From Candidatus Rokuibacteriota bacterium (GTDB taxonomy: Bacteria > Methylomirabilota > Methylomirabilia > Rokubacteriales > CSP1-6): a stretch of 64,000 nt of DNA. A model generated the notes under the pieces. The model saw only the letters and a program-made list of their open reading frames with translations. It was not told the DNA's origin and ran no database searches. Positions 1 through 8,227 of the stretch are shown here, piece by piece. The DNA is taken from assembly GCA_016184125.1 (NCBI GenBank), contig JACPDG010000037.1:171502-235501 (forward strand), in the 5' to 3' direction. A program made the position numbers and the translations under genes. Positions within the stretch are counted from its first letter, which is position 1, and every line of letters begins with the position of its first letter.

Positions 1-662
1 GGGCCGCGGTACTTCACCATCGGCGAGGCGATCACGCTCCTCATGAGCGCCTCGACGGCACGGTCGCGCGCGATCCCCGCCTTCTCGGCCAGCAGGACCG
101 CCTCGCTGAACGCCAGCATCTGCACCGCCAGGCCCATGTTGGTCGCGATCTTCATGGTCACCGCCAGGCCGAGCTCGCCGACGTGCGTGATCGTCGGGCC
201 GATCGCGAGGAGATAGCGGCGCACCCGCTCGAGGGCGGCCGGGTCGCCTCCAACCATGAACGAGAGCTGCCCCTGCGCGAGCGTCGCGATGCTGCCCGAG
301 ACGGGCGCGTCGATCAGCGTGGCGCCGCGGACGGACGCCTCCGCGGCCAGCTCGCGGATCACGGCCGGGCTCACCGTGCTCATCTCCACCCACGTCGCGC
401 CCGTCACGAGCCCGGCGAGCACCCCGTCCGGCCCGTGCGCGATGGCGCGGAGCGCCTCGCTGTCCGTCACCATGGTGAAGACCGCGCTCGCCGTCCCGGC
501 CACCTCGCGCGGAGACCCGGCGAGCCGCATGCCGGCGTCCACCAGCCACTTCGCCTTCGCGGCGGTGCGGTTGTATCCGACGACACGGTGCCCCGCGTCG
601 AGTAGCCGCTTCGCCATCCGCCCGCCCATCGCACCCAGTCCGACGAATCCCAGTGTCTCCAT
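1..662 (-). CDS. NAD(P)-dependent 3-hydroxyisobutyrate dehydrogenase-like oxidoreductase (3' end outside window)
   Basis: Member of the beta-hydroxyacid dehydrogenase (HIBADH/GarR) family, cytosolic, predicted to oxidise a 3-hydroxyacid or reduce the semialdehyde with NAD(P). The N-terminus has the Rossmann motif GFVGLGAMGG at residues 5-14. DAPVSGS is the substrate loop, and GELGLAVTMKIATN carries the catalytic lysine and following asparagine. About 220 residues are visible and the rest runs off the left edge, so the all-helical C-terminal domain is mostly missing. The ATG at 662 is preceded by TATGTT ten nucleotides upstream, which could be a -10 box of a leaderless promoter; an in-frame ATG five codons further up is possible. 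It is divergent from the next gene. The exact substrate cannot be told. Confidence 0.88.
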   Translation of the reverse strand, partial: METLGFVGLGAMGGRMAKRLLDAGHRVVGYNRTAAKAKWLVDAGMRLAGSPREVAGTASAVFTMVTDSEALRAIAHGPDGVLAGLVTGATWVEMSTVSPAVIRELAAEASVRGATLIDAPVSGSIATLAQGQLSFMVGGDPAALERVRRYLLAIGPTITHVGELGLAVTMKIATNMGLAVQMLAFSEAVLLAEKAGIARDRAVEALMRSVIASPMVKYRG

Positions 663-862
663 CGCGTCGCAGAACATACCGGAGCCGAACGACCGATGCC
701 AGGCGCGGGAATCATCGCCCTTGGACCCTGCAGGCGCCTGTCGCGCTCCGACCCGTGGCCGGTCATCCCGTCACGACGGCCTCGCTGAAGCGACGACCGC
801 GCGCCATGTTCTAATGCACCGGCGTCATCGTCACGACCGGCGCATTCGCCGAGGAGGAACGC

Positions 863-1933
863 ATGGCCGACGGCAAGAACGTCCAAGTGGTGCTGAAGAG
901 CCGCCCCGCGGGTGAGCCGAAGCCGAGCGACTTCGAGATCGTGGAGTCCGCCGTGCCGAAGCCAGGGCCGGGCGAGCTCCTGTGTCGCACGATCTACCTC
1001 TCGCTCGATCCATACATGCGTGGCCGCATCAGCGGTGTGCGCTCGTACGCGCGCTCGGTCGAGATCGGCGAGGTCATCGTCGGTGGCACGGTCAGCCAGG
1101 TCGTGGAGTCGAACCATCCGGGATTCGCGCCCGGCGACTTCGTCCAGGGCTACGACGGCTGGCAGAGCTTCGGCGTGTCGGGCGGCGCGGGGCTGCGCAA
1201 ACTGGATCCCAGGCAGGCCCCGATCTCCACCGCGCTCGGTGTGCTCGGCATGCCGGGGATGACGGCATACGTCGGGCTGCTCGACATCGGTCGCCCGAAG
1301 CCCGGTGAGACCGTCGTCGTCTCGGCGGCATCCGGCGCCGTCGGCGCCGTCGTTGGACAGATCGCGAAGCTCAAGGGCAGCCGCGCCGTCGGCGTGGCCG
1401 GGTCAGCCGAGAAGTGCCGCTACGTGGTCGACGCGCTCGGCTTCGACGCCTGTGTCAGTCATCGCGAGCCGGGTCTGCCCGCCGCGCTGAAGGCGGCCTG
1501 CCCCACGGGCATCGACGTCTACTTCGAGAACGTCGGCGGTCTCGTGCTGGAGGCGGTGCTCCCGCTGATCAACCAGAACGCCCGCATCCCGCTCTGCGGG
1601 CTGATCTCCGAGTACAACGCGATCGAGCCTGCGCGCGGCCCGAGCCTGCGGCCCATCCTGTTCAACCGTGCGCTGATCCAGGGGTTCATCATCAGTGACC
1701 ACCTCGATCGGATGCCGGATTTCGCGCGCGACTGCTCGGCCTGGCTGCGCGACGGCCGCCTGAAGTACCGCGAGGACACCGTCGACGGGCTCGCGAACGC
1801 GCCGCAGGCGTTCATCGGGCTGCTCGCGGGCATGAACTTCGGGAAGCTGCTGGTGCGCGTGTCGCCGGACCCGACGCGCTATGAGTTCGAGCGACAATCG
1901 ACCGCCGCGACGGTCGATTGTCGCTCGAACTGA
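863..1933 (+). CDS. NADP-dependent medium-chain reductase, CurA/leukotriene B4 dehydrogenase type
   Basis: 356-residue zinc-independent medium-chain dehydrogenase/reductase. It opens with the family pattern of a substrate domain (YLSLDPYMRGR near residue 50) followed by the nucleotide-binding loop SAASGAVGAVVGQ near residue 155. These enzymes reduce the C=C bond of enones and alkenals with NADPH in the cytosol. The ATG is preceded by GAGGAGGAACGC, a good ribosome site. The last 16 or so codons lie in a perfect 46-nt inverted repeat, so the C-terminal tail after the usual LLVRVSP end looks acquired. It stands alone between divergent and convergent neighbours, so its physiological substrate is unknown. 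Confidence 0.9.
   Translation: MADGKNVQVVLKSRPAGEPKPSDFEIVESAVPKPGPGELLCRTIYLSLDPYMRGRISGVRSYARSVEIGEVIVGGTVSQVVESNHPGFAPGDFVQGYDGWQSFGVSGGAGLRKLDPRQAPISTALGVLGMPGMTAYVGLLDIGRPKPGETVVVSAASGAVGAVVGQIAKLKGSRAVGVAGSAEKCRYVVDALGFDACVSHREPGLPAALKAACPTGIDVYFENVGGLVLEAVLPLINQNARIPLCGLISEYNAIEPARGPSLRPILFNRALIQGFIISDHLDRMPDFARDCSAWLRDGRLKYREDTVDGLANAPQAFIGLLAGMNFGKLLVRVSPDPTRYEFERQSTAATVDCRSN
1885..1930. terminator. 19-bp perfect inverted repeat with 8-nt loop at the end of the reductase gene
   Basis: Arms 1885-1903 and 1912-1930 are exactly complementary (GTTCGAGCGACAATCGACC and its reverse complement) around the loop GCCGCGAC. The stem directly precedes the TGA at 1931-1933, so it is translated. 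The facing gene on the minus strand stops at 1947. There is no T-tract, so it could be a factor-assisted or bidirectional terminator between convergent genes, or a palindromic insertion. Confidence 0.6.
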
Positions 1934-1946
1934 GGTCGCCGGGCCG

Positions 1947-2735
1947 CTAGCCCGCGGTCGCCGGCACGCCGGCCAGGCGCGCGAGATCCGCGAACGAGCC
2001 GATGACCAGCTCGGCGGCGTCCGCGCCGGGCGGGACACCGTCGGGCGCGTACAGCACCGTCCGCATCCCCACGCGCCGCGCGCCCACGACGTCGGACGGG
2101 ATGCTGTCACCCACCATCGCGGCCTCCGGCGCGCCGACGCCGAGCCGCCGCAGGGCGATCTCGAAGAGTGGCGGCTCCGGCTTGCCGACCACGATCGGCT
2201 CCACCCCGGCGGCGGTCGCCACCGCGGCGATGATCGCACCGCAGCCGGGAAAGAAGTCGCCGCCCTCGATCGGCAGTCGCGGGTCCACGTTGGGCGTGAC
2301 GAGCGGCGCCCCTGCGGCCGCCGCACGCGCGGCGGCCGTCAGGCGCTCGTAGCTCAGCTCGAAGTCGTTGCCGACCACGACGACCGCCGCACGGCGGTAG
2401 TCCTTCACCGCGACGATCTCGTGACCGGCGAGCGCGACGACGTCGGCCAGCTCGGCCGCGCCGATCACCAGGACGCGCGAGCGACCGTAGCGGTCGGCGA
2501 TCGTCTCGCCGATGATCTCGAGCGGCGTCAGCACGGTGTCCGCGACGGTGACGCCGAGGCGCTCGAGGCGTACGCGTATATCGCTTCCCGTCGCGCGAGA
2601 GTTGTTGGTGATGAAGCCCAGTCGCCGCCCGTGCTCGTGCAGGGCTCGAAGCACGGCGGCCGCGCCCGGGTTCAGGGTGTCGCCGTTCCAGACGCATCCG
2701 TCCAGATCGAACACGAACGCGCGGACCGACTTCAT
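1947..2735 (-). CDS. HAD-IIA family hydrolase (NagD/p-nitrophenyl phosphatase-like)
   Basis: 262-residue phosphatase of the HAD superfamily. Motif I is VFDLDGCVWNG near the N-terminus (nucleophile Asp and acid Asp). Motif II is FITNNSRA. Motif III/IV lies in KPEPPLFEIAL and GDSIPSD. The C2-type cap between motifs II and III fits the HAD-IIA subfamily, whose members hydrolyse small sugar or nucleotide phosphates. The ATG used here is the ATG at the end of a GC-rich repeat (CCCCCCATGAAGTC), placed directly after the C6 arm of a hairpin with no Shine-Dalgarno sequence. The frame stays open far upstream through the repeat, so the true start is uncertain. It may be co-transcribed with the glycogen synthase upstream of it. 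Confidence 0.86.
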   Translation of the reverse strand: MKSVRAFVFDLDGCVWNGDTLNPGAAAVLRALHEHGRRLGFITNNSRATGSDIRVRLERLGVTVADTVLTPLEIIGETIADRYGRSRVLVIGAAELADVVALAGHEIVAVKDYRRAAVVVVGNDFELSYERLTAAARAAAAGAPLVTPNVDPRLPIEGGDFFPGCGAIIAAVATAAGVEPIVVGKPEPPLFEIALRRLGVGAPEAAMVGDSIPSDVVGARRVGMRTVLYAPDGVPPGADAAELVIGSFADLARLAGVPATAG

Positions 2736-2847
2736 GGGGGGACTATCGACGCCCCCCAAGCCCCCCGCTCGGAGCGCCCCGGGGGGGGTGCGCGGACGCA
2801 CCCGTGGTGCGTGGACGCACCGGTCAAAGCCGTGTCGCTCCTCGACC
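2729..2847 (+). repeat. Family A twin-hairpin repeat, single copy
   Basis: Begins GACTTCATGGGGGGACTATC, then CCCCCC runs, a GCGCCCC/GGGG stem, a nested GGTGCGCGGACGCACC stem repeated as GGTGCGTGGACGCACC, and ends CAAAGCCGTGTCGCTCCTCG. The same order of blocks recurs at 20007-20340, 28220-28456, 33738-33999 and 51785-51893. It fills the whole gap between the HAD gene start and the glycogen synthase stop. Confidence 0.85.
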
Positions 2848-4023
2848 TCACTCACCGGCGGCCGACCGCTTGAAGTCCTCGATCGCCTCCCGGTAGACCT
2901 GCTCGGTGCGCTGGGCGACGCTCGCCCAGGAGAACTTCTCCTCGACGCGCCGGCGACCCGCCTGCCCCATGGCCCGCGCGCGTGCAGGATCGTCGAGCAG
3001 CTGCCGGATCGCACCGGCCAGGTCGTCCGGGCGACCGGGTTGCACCAGCAGCCCCGTGGTGCCGTCCTCGACGACCTCGAGGATCCCGCCGACGGCCGAC
3101 GCGACCACCGCCGTCCCGCACGCCATGGCCTCGAGGTTGATGAGCCCGAACGGCTCGTAGACGGACGGACACACGAAGACGGCGGCGTGGCTGTACAGCT
3201 GCACGACCTCCTCGACGGGGACCATGGCGGGAATCCAGAGCACGTTGGGATGCTGCGGCACCGCGCGCTTCATCCGCTCCTCGATCTCCGGCGTGTCCGG
3301 CGCGGACGCGCAGAACACCACCTGCACCCCGGCGGGAAGCTTCGGTGCTGCGTCGAGCAGGTGGAAGATCCCCTTCTGATCGGTGATGCGTCCGACGAAG
3401 AGCACGTACGGCGGCCGCGCGCCGTACTTCGCGAGCGCGTCGCGGCGGTCCGTCCGCTTGAAGCGGTCGGGATCGATCCCGTTGTGGATGACGACGACCC
3501 TGGCCGGATCGGCGCAGAAGTGCTCCAGGATGTCGTCGCGCATCTTCTGCGACACGGCGATGACGCGGTCGGCGGACTCGACGCCCGTCTTCTCGATCCA
3601 GGTCGAGACCAGGTAGCCGGAGCCGAGCTGATCCGCCTTCCACGGCCGGAGCGGCTCCATGCTGTGCAGCGTGACGATGAACGGGATGCGGTGCAGCATC
3701 CGGATCCAGAGGCCCGCCATGTCGGCGTACCACGTGTGCGCGTGCGCGACGTCGGCGTCGACCGGGTCCCGCGCCATCGCGAGCGCGATCGACAGCGTCT
3801 CGAGCGCGGGGGTGAATCGCGGGCCGTCCGCACCGGCCTTGAGCCGCTCCCACGGCGTGTAGCCACGAACGACGAGGCCGTCCTTCCGCGGCTCGCGGTC
3901 GCCGAAGCATCGGACCTCGACCTGCATGCGCCGCGACAGCGCCTGGGAGAGCTGGTCGACGACGACGCCGGCGCCCCCGTAGATGTGCGGGGGGTACTCG
4001 CGCGTGAGCAGGAGAGCTTTCAT
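2848..4023 (-). CDS. glgA: Glycogen synthase, GT4 type (GlgM/actinobacterial GlgA family)
   Basis: 391-residue glycosyltransferase with the N-terminal signature MKALLLTREYPPHIYGGAG, as in the mycobacterial/corynebacterial glycogen synthase family. That family uses ADP- or UDP-glucose to extend alpha-1,4-glucan or to make maltose-1-phosphate. The GT-B fold's second half shows FVGRITDQKG (donor-site lysine) and the retaining-enzyme motif YEPFGLINLEAMACG with the EX7E glutamates, near residues 295-315. The upstream hexamer TATGCT sits 8 nt before the ATG and no ribosome site is evident, so a leaderless start is possible. The stop codon abuts a family A repeat. Which of the two glucan reactions it performs cannot be decided from sequence. 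Confidence 0.87.
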   Translation of the reverse strand: MKALLLTREYPPHIYGGAGVVVDQLSQALSRRMQVEVRCFGDREPRKDGLVVRGYTPWERLKAGADGPRFTPALETLSIALAMARDPVDADVAHAHTWYADMAGLWIRMLHRIPFIVTLHSMEPLRPWKADQLGSGYLVSTWIEKTGVESADRVIAVSQKMRDDILEHFCADPARVVVIHNGIDPDRFKRTDRRDALAKYGARPPYVLFVGRITDQKGIFHLLDAAPKLPAGVQVVFCASAPDTPEIEERMKRAVPQHPNVLWIPAMVPVEEVVQLYSHAAVFVCPSVYEPFGLINLEAMACGTAVVASAVGGILEVVEDGTTGLLVQPGRPDDLAGAIRQLLDDPARARAMGQAGRRRVEEKFSWASVAQRTEQVYREAIEDFKRSAAGE

Positions 4024-4065
4024 GGAGGGCCAGCATACCATCCGCGCCGGGCGGCGAATTGCGCG

Positions 4066-5685
4066 CTACGCGTGTCCGTCGCGGAACGCGCGCACGATCC
4101 CCTCGGCCGTGCGCATCGCGAGCGCCATGATCGTCAGCGCGGGGTTCGCCGCGGCACCGGTCACGAAGACGCTGCCGTCGCCGACGTAGAGGTTCGGGAC
4201 CTCGTGCGCGCGACACCACGCATCGACGACCGACGTGCGGGGGTCGCGGCCCATGCGGCACGTGCCGAGGTAGTGCGCGGACCAGCCCGGCATGTACGCC
4301 GGCTCCCAGATCTCGCGGGCGCCCGCCGCCTCGAGCAGCTCGGTGAGGCGCCTGGGAATCACGCGGAGCATCGCGCGATCGTTGTCGCGCGCCTCGCATG
4401 TGATCCGCGGCACCGGAAGCCCGAACGAGTCCTTCACCACCGGGTCCAGCTCCACGGTGTTCCGCACGTCGGGGAGCTGCTCGCCGACCGTCGCGAGCCC
4501 CACCATCCGGCCGAAGACGTCCTTCATCCGCGCCCGGTGCGACGCCCCCCACACACCAAGCCGGCGCGCGACGGCGAGCGGCCACTGCCGGCTGCAGTTC
4601 ACCTCGATCGTGAAACCACGGGCGAAGGCGTTGGGCCGGTCCGTCTCGTAGAAGTCCTGGATGCTGCCGCCGGCGGGCGTGCCGCGCCACGCGTCGAGCC
4701 GCTCGTCGAACACGCCGAACGCGACCACCGCGAGGTGCTCCATGAAGTACCTGCCGACCAGACCGCTCCCGTTGGCGAGGCCCGCGGGGAACCGTCGCGA
4801 CCGGCTCATGACGAGCAGGCGCGGCGTCTCGATGGCGCTCGCGGCGAGCACGACGACGCGTCCGAACACCTCGTGCTCCTGGCCCTTGGCATCGAGGTAC
4901 ACGACGCTCCTCGCGCGTCCGTCGTCGCCGACGGTCACCTCGCGCGCGACGCACCGGGGACGGATCTCGACCCGCCCGGTCGCCTCGGCCTTCGGCACGT
5001 ACGTCACGTCGATGCTCGACTTCGCCTCCGCGGCGCACCCGAACATGCAGGCGCCGGCACGCAGGCAGGCGGGCCGGCCGTGCCACGGCTTCGTCGGGAT
5101 CGCGAGCGGCTCGCGGCGCAGATGCCAGCCGAGCCGATCCGCCCCGCGCTTGATCGCGAGGCTCGCCTTGTTGAACTCGTGCGGTGGCGTCGGGTACGGC
5201 GCCGTCCGCACCGGCTCGAACGGGCTCGCGTCCTCGCCATCGGGGCCGGACACGCCGAGCTCGTACTCGACCTCGGAGTAGTAGGACTCCAGCTCCTCGT
5301 ACGTGAGCGGCCAGTCGTCCGCGATACCGTCCTCGCTGCGCACCCGGAAATCGGACGGGTGGAAGCGAGGAACGACGGCGAGGTACGCGAGCGTGGAGCC
5401 GCCGACGCCCTTGACGCGGGAGACCTCGAACGCGGTGCCGTGGCACGTGTGGCGGTCGCGGGACGGCTCGGGAGCGAAGACGGTCGGCGCCGTCACCTCG
5501 AACTCGCGCTCCGCCGTGCGGTAATCCACGCCGGCGATGAAGCGCCGCCCGGCCTCCAGCACGAGGACGGTGAGCCCGGCCTCGCTGAGCTCCTTCGCCA
5601 GGACGCCGCCGCCCGCACCGCAGCCGACGATCACGACGCCCACCGGCTGCTGGCGGCTCGCGCGGAACGCGACGCGTGGCGGCAT
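4066..5685 (-). CDS. GMC family FAD-dependent oxidoreductase
   Basis: 539-residue glucose-methanol-choline oxidoreductase. The FAD-binding motif VIVGCGAGGGVLAKELSEAG starts near residue 17. A second FAD contact is VKGVGGSTLAY. The C-terminal GMC block includes the catalytic-region histidine in WSAHYLGTCRMG and NPALTIMALAM at the end. It starts 5 nt after the stop of the gluconate 2-dehydrogenase gamma-like gene. The pair resembles the membrane gluconate/sorbitol/cholesterol-type dehydrogenases, in which the flavoprotein works with a small subunit and a cytochrome c. No cytochrome gene is present here. No Tat signal is visible on this subunit. The substrate is probably a sugar or alcohol. Confidence 0.9.
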   Translation of the reverse strand: MPPRVAFRASRQQPVGVVIVGCGAGGGVLAKELSEAGLTVLVLEAGRRFIAGVDYRTAEREFEVTAPTVFAPEPSRDRHTCHGTAFEVSRVKGVGGSTLAYLAVVPRFHPSDFRVRSEDGIADDWPLTYEELESYYSEVEYELGVSGPDGEDASPFEPVRTAPYPTPPHEFNKASLAIKRGADRLGWHLRREPLAIPTKPWHGRPACLRAGACMFGCAAEAKSSIDVTYVPKAEATGRVEIRPRCVAREVTVGDDGRARSVVYLDAKGQEHEVFGRVVVLAASAIETPRLLVMSRSRRFPAGLANGSGLVGRYFMEHLAVVAFGVFDERLDAWRGTPAGGSIQDFYETDRPNAFARGFTIEVNCSRQWPLAVARRLGVWGASHRARMKDVFGRMVGLATVGEQLPDVRNTVELDPVVKDSFGLPVPRITCEARDNDRAMLRVIPRRLTELLEAAGAREIWEPAYMPGWSAHYLGTCRMGRDPRTSVVDAWCRAHEVPNLYVGDGSVFVTGAAANPALTIMALAMRTAEGIVRAFRDGHA

Positions 5686-5690
5686 GCCGC

Positions 5691-6284
5691 CTAGGCTCCC
5701 CTCGGTGTCCCGAGGTCGGGATACCCCTCGGACATCGGCGGTCCGTCGTACGAGACCCACTGCCAAGCCTGGCGGCTGGTCCAGAACTGCGCGAGCACGT
5801 CGTCCACGAGCCGCGGGAAGAAGACGTGGGCCTCGCCCATGCCGTGGCGCGCACCCCAGCCGGCCACGGAGTAATGGACGCGCGCGAGGCGCCGGCGCAC
5901 GCGAGCCGCCCACGACGCATCGCGCCTCCATCGCACGCGTTCGGCGACGGCATGGATCCGGCCGAGGACGTCGAGCTGCCTCGCGGGCGGCAGGCCGAGG
6001 AACGGTGACCCGGCGTGCCGCCGCGCGACGAGGTCGATCGCCGCGAGCCCGCGCGCGTATCGCGCGCGCACCTCCGCGGAACGGCTGGCGTGGCGCTCCA
6101 GACTCTCGGCGACGCGGGTGTCGCGGGCGCCGGGGCCGTCGCCATCGCTCGGCACGATGAGCTCCGCGAGCGCGGAGAGCATGGCCCTCTCGGATTCCGT
6201 GAGCACAGGCGCGTCCGCGCGCCTCGGGGGGACGTCGCCGATACGTGCCGAACCGGGAGTGGAAGCGCTTCTCACCATGGACAC
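5691..6284 (-). CDS. Gluconate 2-dehydrogenase subunit 3 (gamma) family protein
   Basis: 197-residue small subunit of a GMC dehydrogenase. The conserved region is TESERAMLSALAELIVPSD followed by helical sequence and the tail HVFFPRLVDDVLAQFWTS, typical of Pfam gluconate_2-dh3. In characterised complexes this subunit carries a Tat signal and escorts the flavoprotein. Here no twin-arginine signal is visible, so the site of action is uncertain. The start is given as GTG at 6284; an ATG two codons later (6278) is equally possible. It is upstream of and almost contiguous with the GMC gene, and divergent from the flippase gene. Confidence 0.82.
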   Translation of the reverse strand: MSMVRSASTPGSARIGDVPPRRADAPVLTESERAMLSALAELIVPSDGDGPGARDTRVAESLERHASRSAEVRARYARGLAAIDLVARRHAGSPFLGLPPARQLDVLGRIHAVAERVRWRRDASWAARVRRRLARVHYSVAGWGARHGMGEAHVFFPRLVDDVLAQFWTSRQAWQWVSYDGPPMSEGYPDLGTPRGA

Positions 6285-6498
6285 TTCCGGTCCCTCTCAA
6301 CTTTCGTACCAGCCCGCCGCGAGGTCCCGCTGGCGCGTCCGTGCGCGCCGGCGGCAGGGCGGCGACGAGCACAGCCCTCGCAACGGAGTGCCCGCATCAG
6401 GCAAGCCTCTGTCCCGCTGCGGACGCGCGGACGGCACCACCGCAGCGTTGTGCAAGGTGCGAAGCCTTGGCGAGAAGTTCGCACTCATCGCTGGAGCG

Positions 6499-8004
6499 AT
6501 GAACCTTCTCACGCTCGGTCGCCTCCGGAACCTCGCGTCGCCGGTCGGCTGGCTCGTCACACGCCGCGGAGCGCTGCTCGAGCAGGCCCTCCGGGGCGGC
6601 GTCTGGCTGTTCCTCGGCGATGCCTTCACCAAGGTCGCCGGCATCCTGAAGATCGCGGTGCTCGCCCACCTGCTGGCGCCATCGGACTTCGGCGTCATGG
6701 CCATCGCGATGGCGGTGCTGAAGGGGCTCGAGTTCCTGACGGAGACCGGCTTCAGCGCGGCGCTGATCCACAGCCGTGACGATGTCCGCGCGTACTTCGA
6801 CACCCTGTGGGCCGTGCAGCTCGCCCGCGCGCTCGCGCTGTCCATCGCCCTCGCGACCGCCGCACCGCTGGGCGGCTGGTTCTTCGCCGTCCCGGAGGCG
6901 ACGCCGGTCATCCGGGCCATCGCGCTCGTGCTGCTGCTGCGTGGCCTGGTCAACCCCGCCGTCGTCCTGCTGCGCAAGGACCTCGACTTCCAGCGCGTCG
7001 TGGTGTGGCGCCTCGGCGGCGTGGTCGTCGGCCTCGCGGTCGGGATCTCATGGGCGCTCGTCGACGCGAGCGCGTGGGCCCTCGTCGCCTCCACGGTCGC
7101 GGCGCAGGTGGCCGAGACCGCGCTGTCCTACTGGGCGGTGTCGTACCGCCCGCGGCTTCGGTTCGAGGCCGGTCGCGCCCGCCAGCTCTTCGCGTATGGC
7201 AAGTGGATGTTCTGGGCGAACGTCCTCGCCTTCATCGGCATGTATGCCGACACGATGATGGTCGGCAAGGTCCTCGGCACCGGAGCGCTCGGGTTCTACC
7301 AGATGGCCTTCGAGCTCGCGATGCTCCCGCTGACGGTCATCGGCGCGCAGGTGCGCGGCGTCATGTTCCCCGCGTTCTCACGGATGACGGACACCGCGGA
7401 GCAACGAAAGAGCTTCTTCCTGATCCTCGGCGTCCTGAGCGCCATCGTGATCCCGCTCGCCGCGTTCGTCACCGTCTTCGCGGACGGCCTCGTCGCGGTC
7501 GTGCTCGGCTCGCGGTGGCTGCCGGTCGGGCCGTCGCTGCGCATCCTCGTCTGGGGTGCCGGCGCCGCCACGCTCTCCGCGCTCGTGAACTCGCTCTTCC
7601 AGGCGCGCGGCCGCCCGGACCTCGTCGTGAAGTTCGCGCTGGTCCAGATCGGGTCCTGGGCGGTGTCGTCCTACCCGCTGCTGATCGCCTGGGGGATCGG
7701 GGGCATGGCGGTCGCGGTGACGGCCTCCTGCGTCCTGTCCGTGCTCGTCAAGCTGGTGTTCGTCACCCGCCTGCTCGAGGCTCGTCCTCACGCGGCGCTC
7801 CGCGCCTTCTCCGTGTCGCTGGCGGGGAGCCTGCCGTTCGTGCTGAGCGCGCCGCTCGCCCGCGCGTTGCCGCCCGCGACGCCGTGGCTGGTCCCCCTCG
7901 CGGCCGCCGGCCTCGTGGCGTACCTGGCCATCCTCGCCGCCGCGCTGCGCTACCACTTCGACCTGTGGCCGGGCCGGGGCGGTCCGCTCGGATCCGCGGC
8001 GTGA
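6499..8004 (+). CDS. Polysaccharide flippase (Wzx-like, MOP/MATE superfamily)
   Basis: 501-residue integral membrane protein with about 12-14 predicted transmembrane helices and few charged loops. The N-terminal block GVWLFLGDAFTKVAGI followed by LAHLLAPSDFGVMAIA is typical of the polysaccharide synthesis/transport group (Wzx, TuaB). It should move lipid-linked oligosaccharide units across the inner membrane. The ATG follows GGAGCG closely, and the upstream open frame (from 6118) has no homology-like content, so the internal Met is preferred. It is the first gene of the polysaccharide operon, 223 bp before the nucleotidyltransferase gene. Confidence 0.87.
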   Translation: MNLLTLGRLRNLASPVGWLVTRRGALLEQALRGGVWLFLGDAFTKVAGILKIAVLAHLLAPSDFGVMAIAMAVLKGLEFLTETGFSAALIHSRDDVRAYFDTLWAVQLARALALSIALATAAPLGGWFFAVPEATPVIRAIALVLLLRGLVNPAVVLLRKDLDFQRVVVWRLGGVVVGLAVGISWALVDASAWALVASTVAAQVAETALSYWAVSYRPRLRFEAGRARQLFAYGKWMFWANVLAFIGMYADTMMVGKVLGTGALGFYQMAFELAMLPLTVIGAQVRGVMFPAFSRMTDTAEQRKSFFLILGVLSAIVIPLAAFVTVFADGLVAVVLGSRWLPVGPSLRILVWGAGAATLSALVNSLFQARGRPDLVVKFALVQIGSWAVSSYPLLIAWGIGGMAVAVTASCVLSVLVKLVFVTRLLEARPHAALRAFSVSLAGSLPFVLSAPLARALPPATPWLVPLAAAGLVAYLAILAAALRYHFDLWPGRGGPLGSAA

Positions 8005-8227
8005 CCGGCACCCGCGCACCACGCGCCTCGACGGTGCACCGGACGCCACCGCGCCGCGCCACCGCCGTACCGAATCGCGGGCATTCGTTGCACGGTGCGC
8101 GCGTAAAACCGCCACGCGTCGTTCGTTCACGCCCTGTGCAGGCGCGGTACGAGTCTTGCCCCTTCGCTGACCGAGACCGCCGGTCCAGCGCCTCATGCGC
8201 GGTCTCCCTGGAGGTCATTCGTCGACG

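Noticed and set aside
2512-5694. Plus-strand open frame of over 1000 codons opposite the glycogen synthase and GMC genes
   Set aside because: It is the antisense shadow of two well-supported minus-strand genes in GC-rich DNA and has no recognisable domains.
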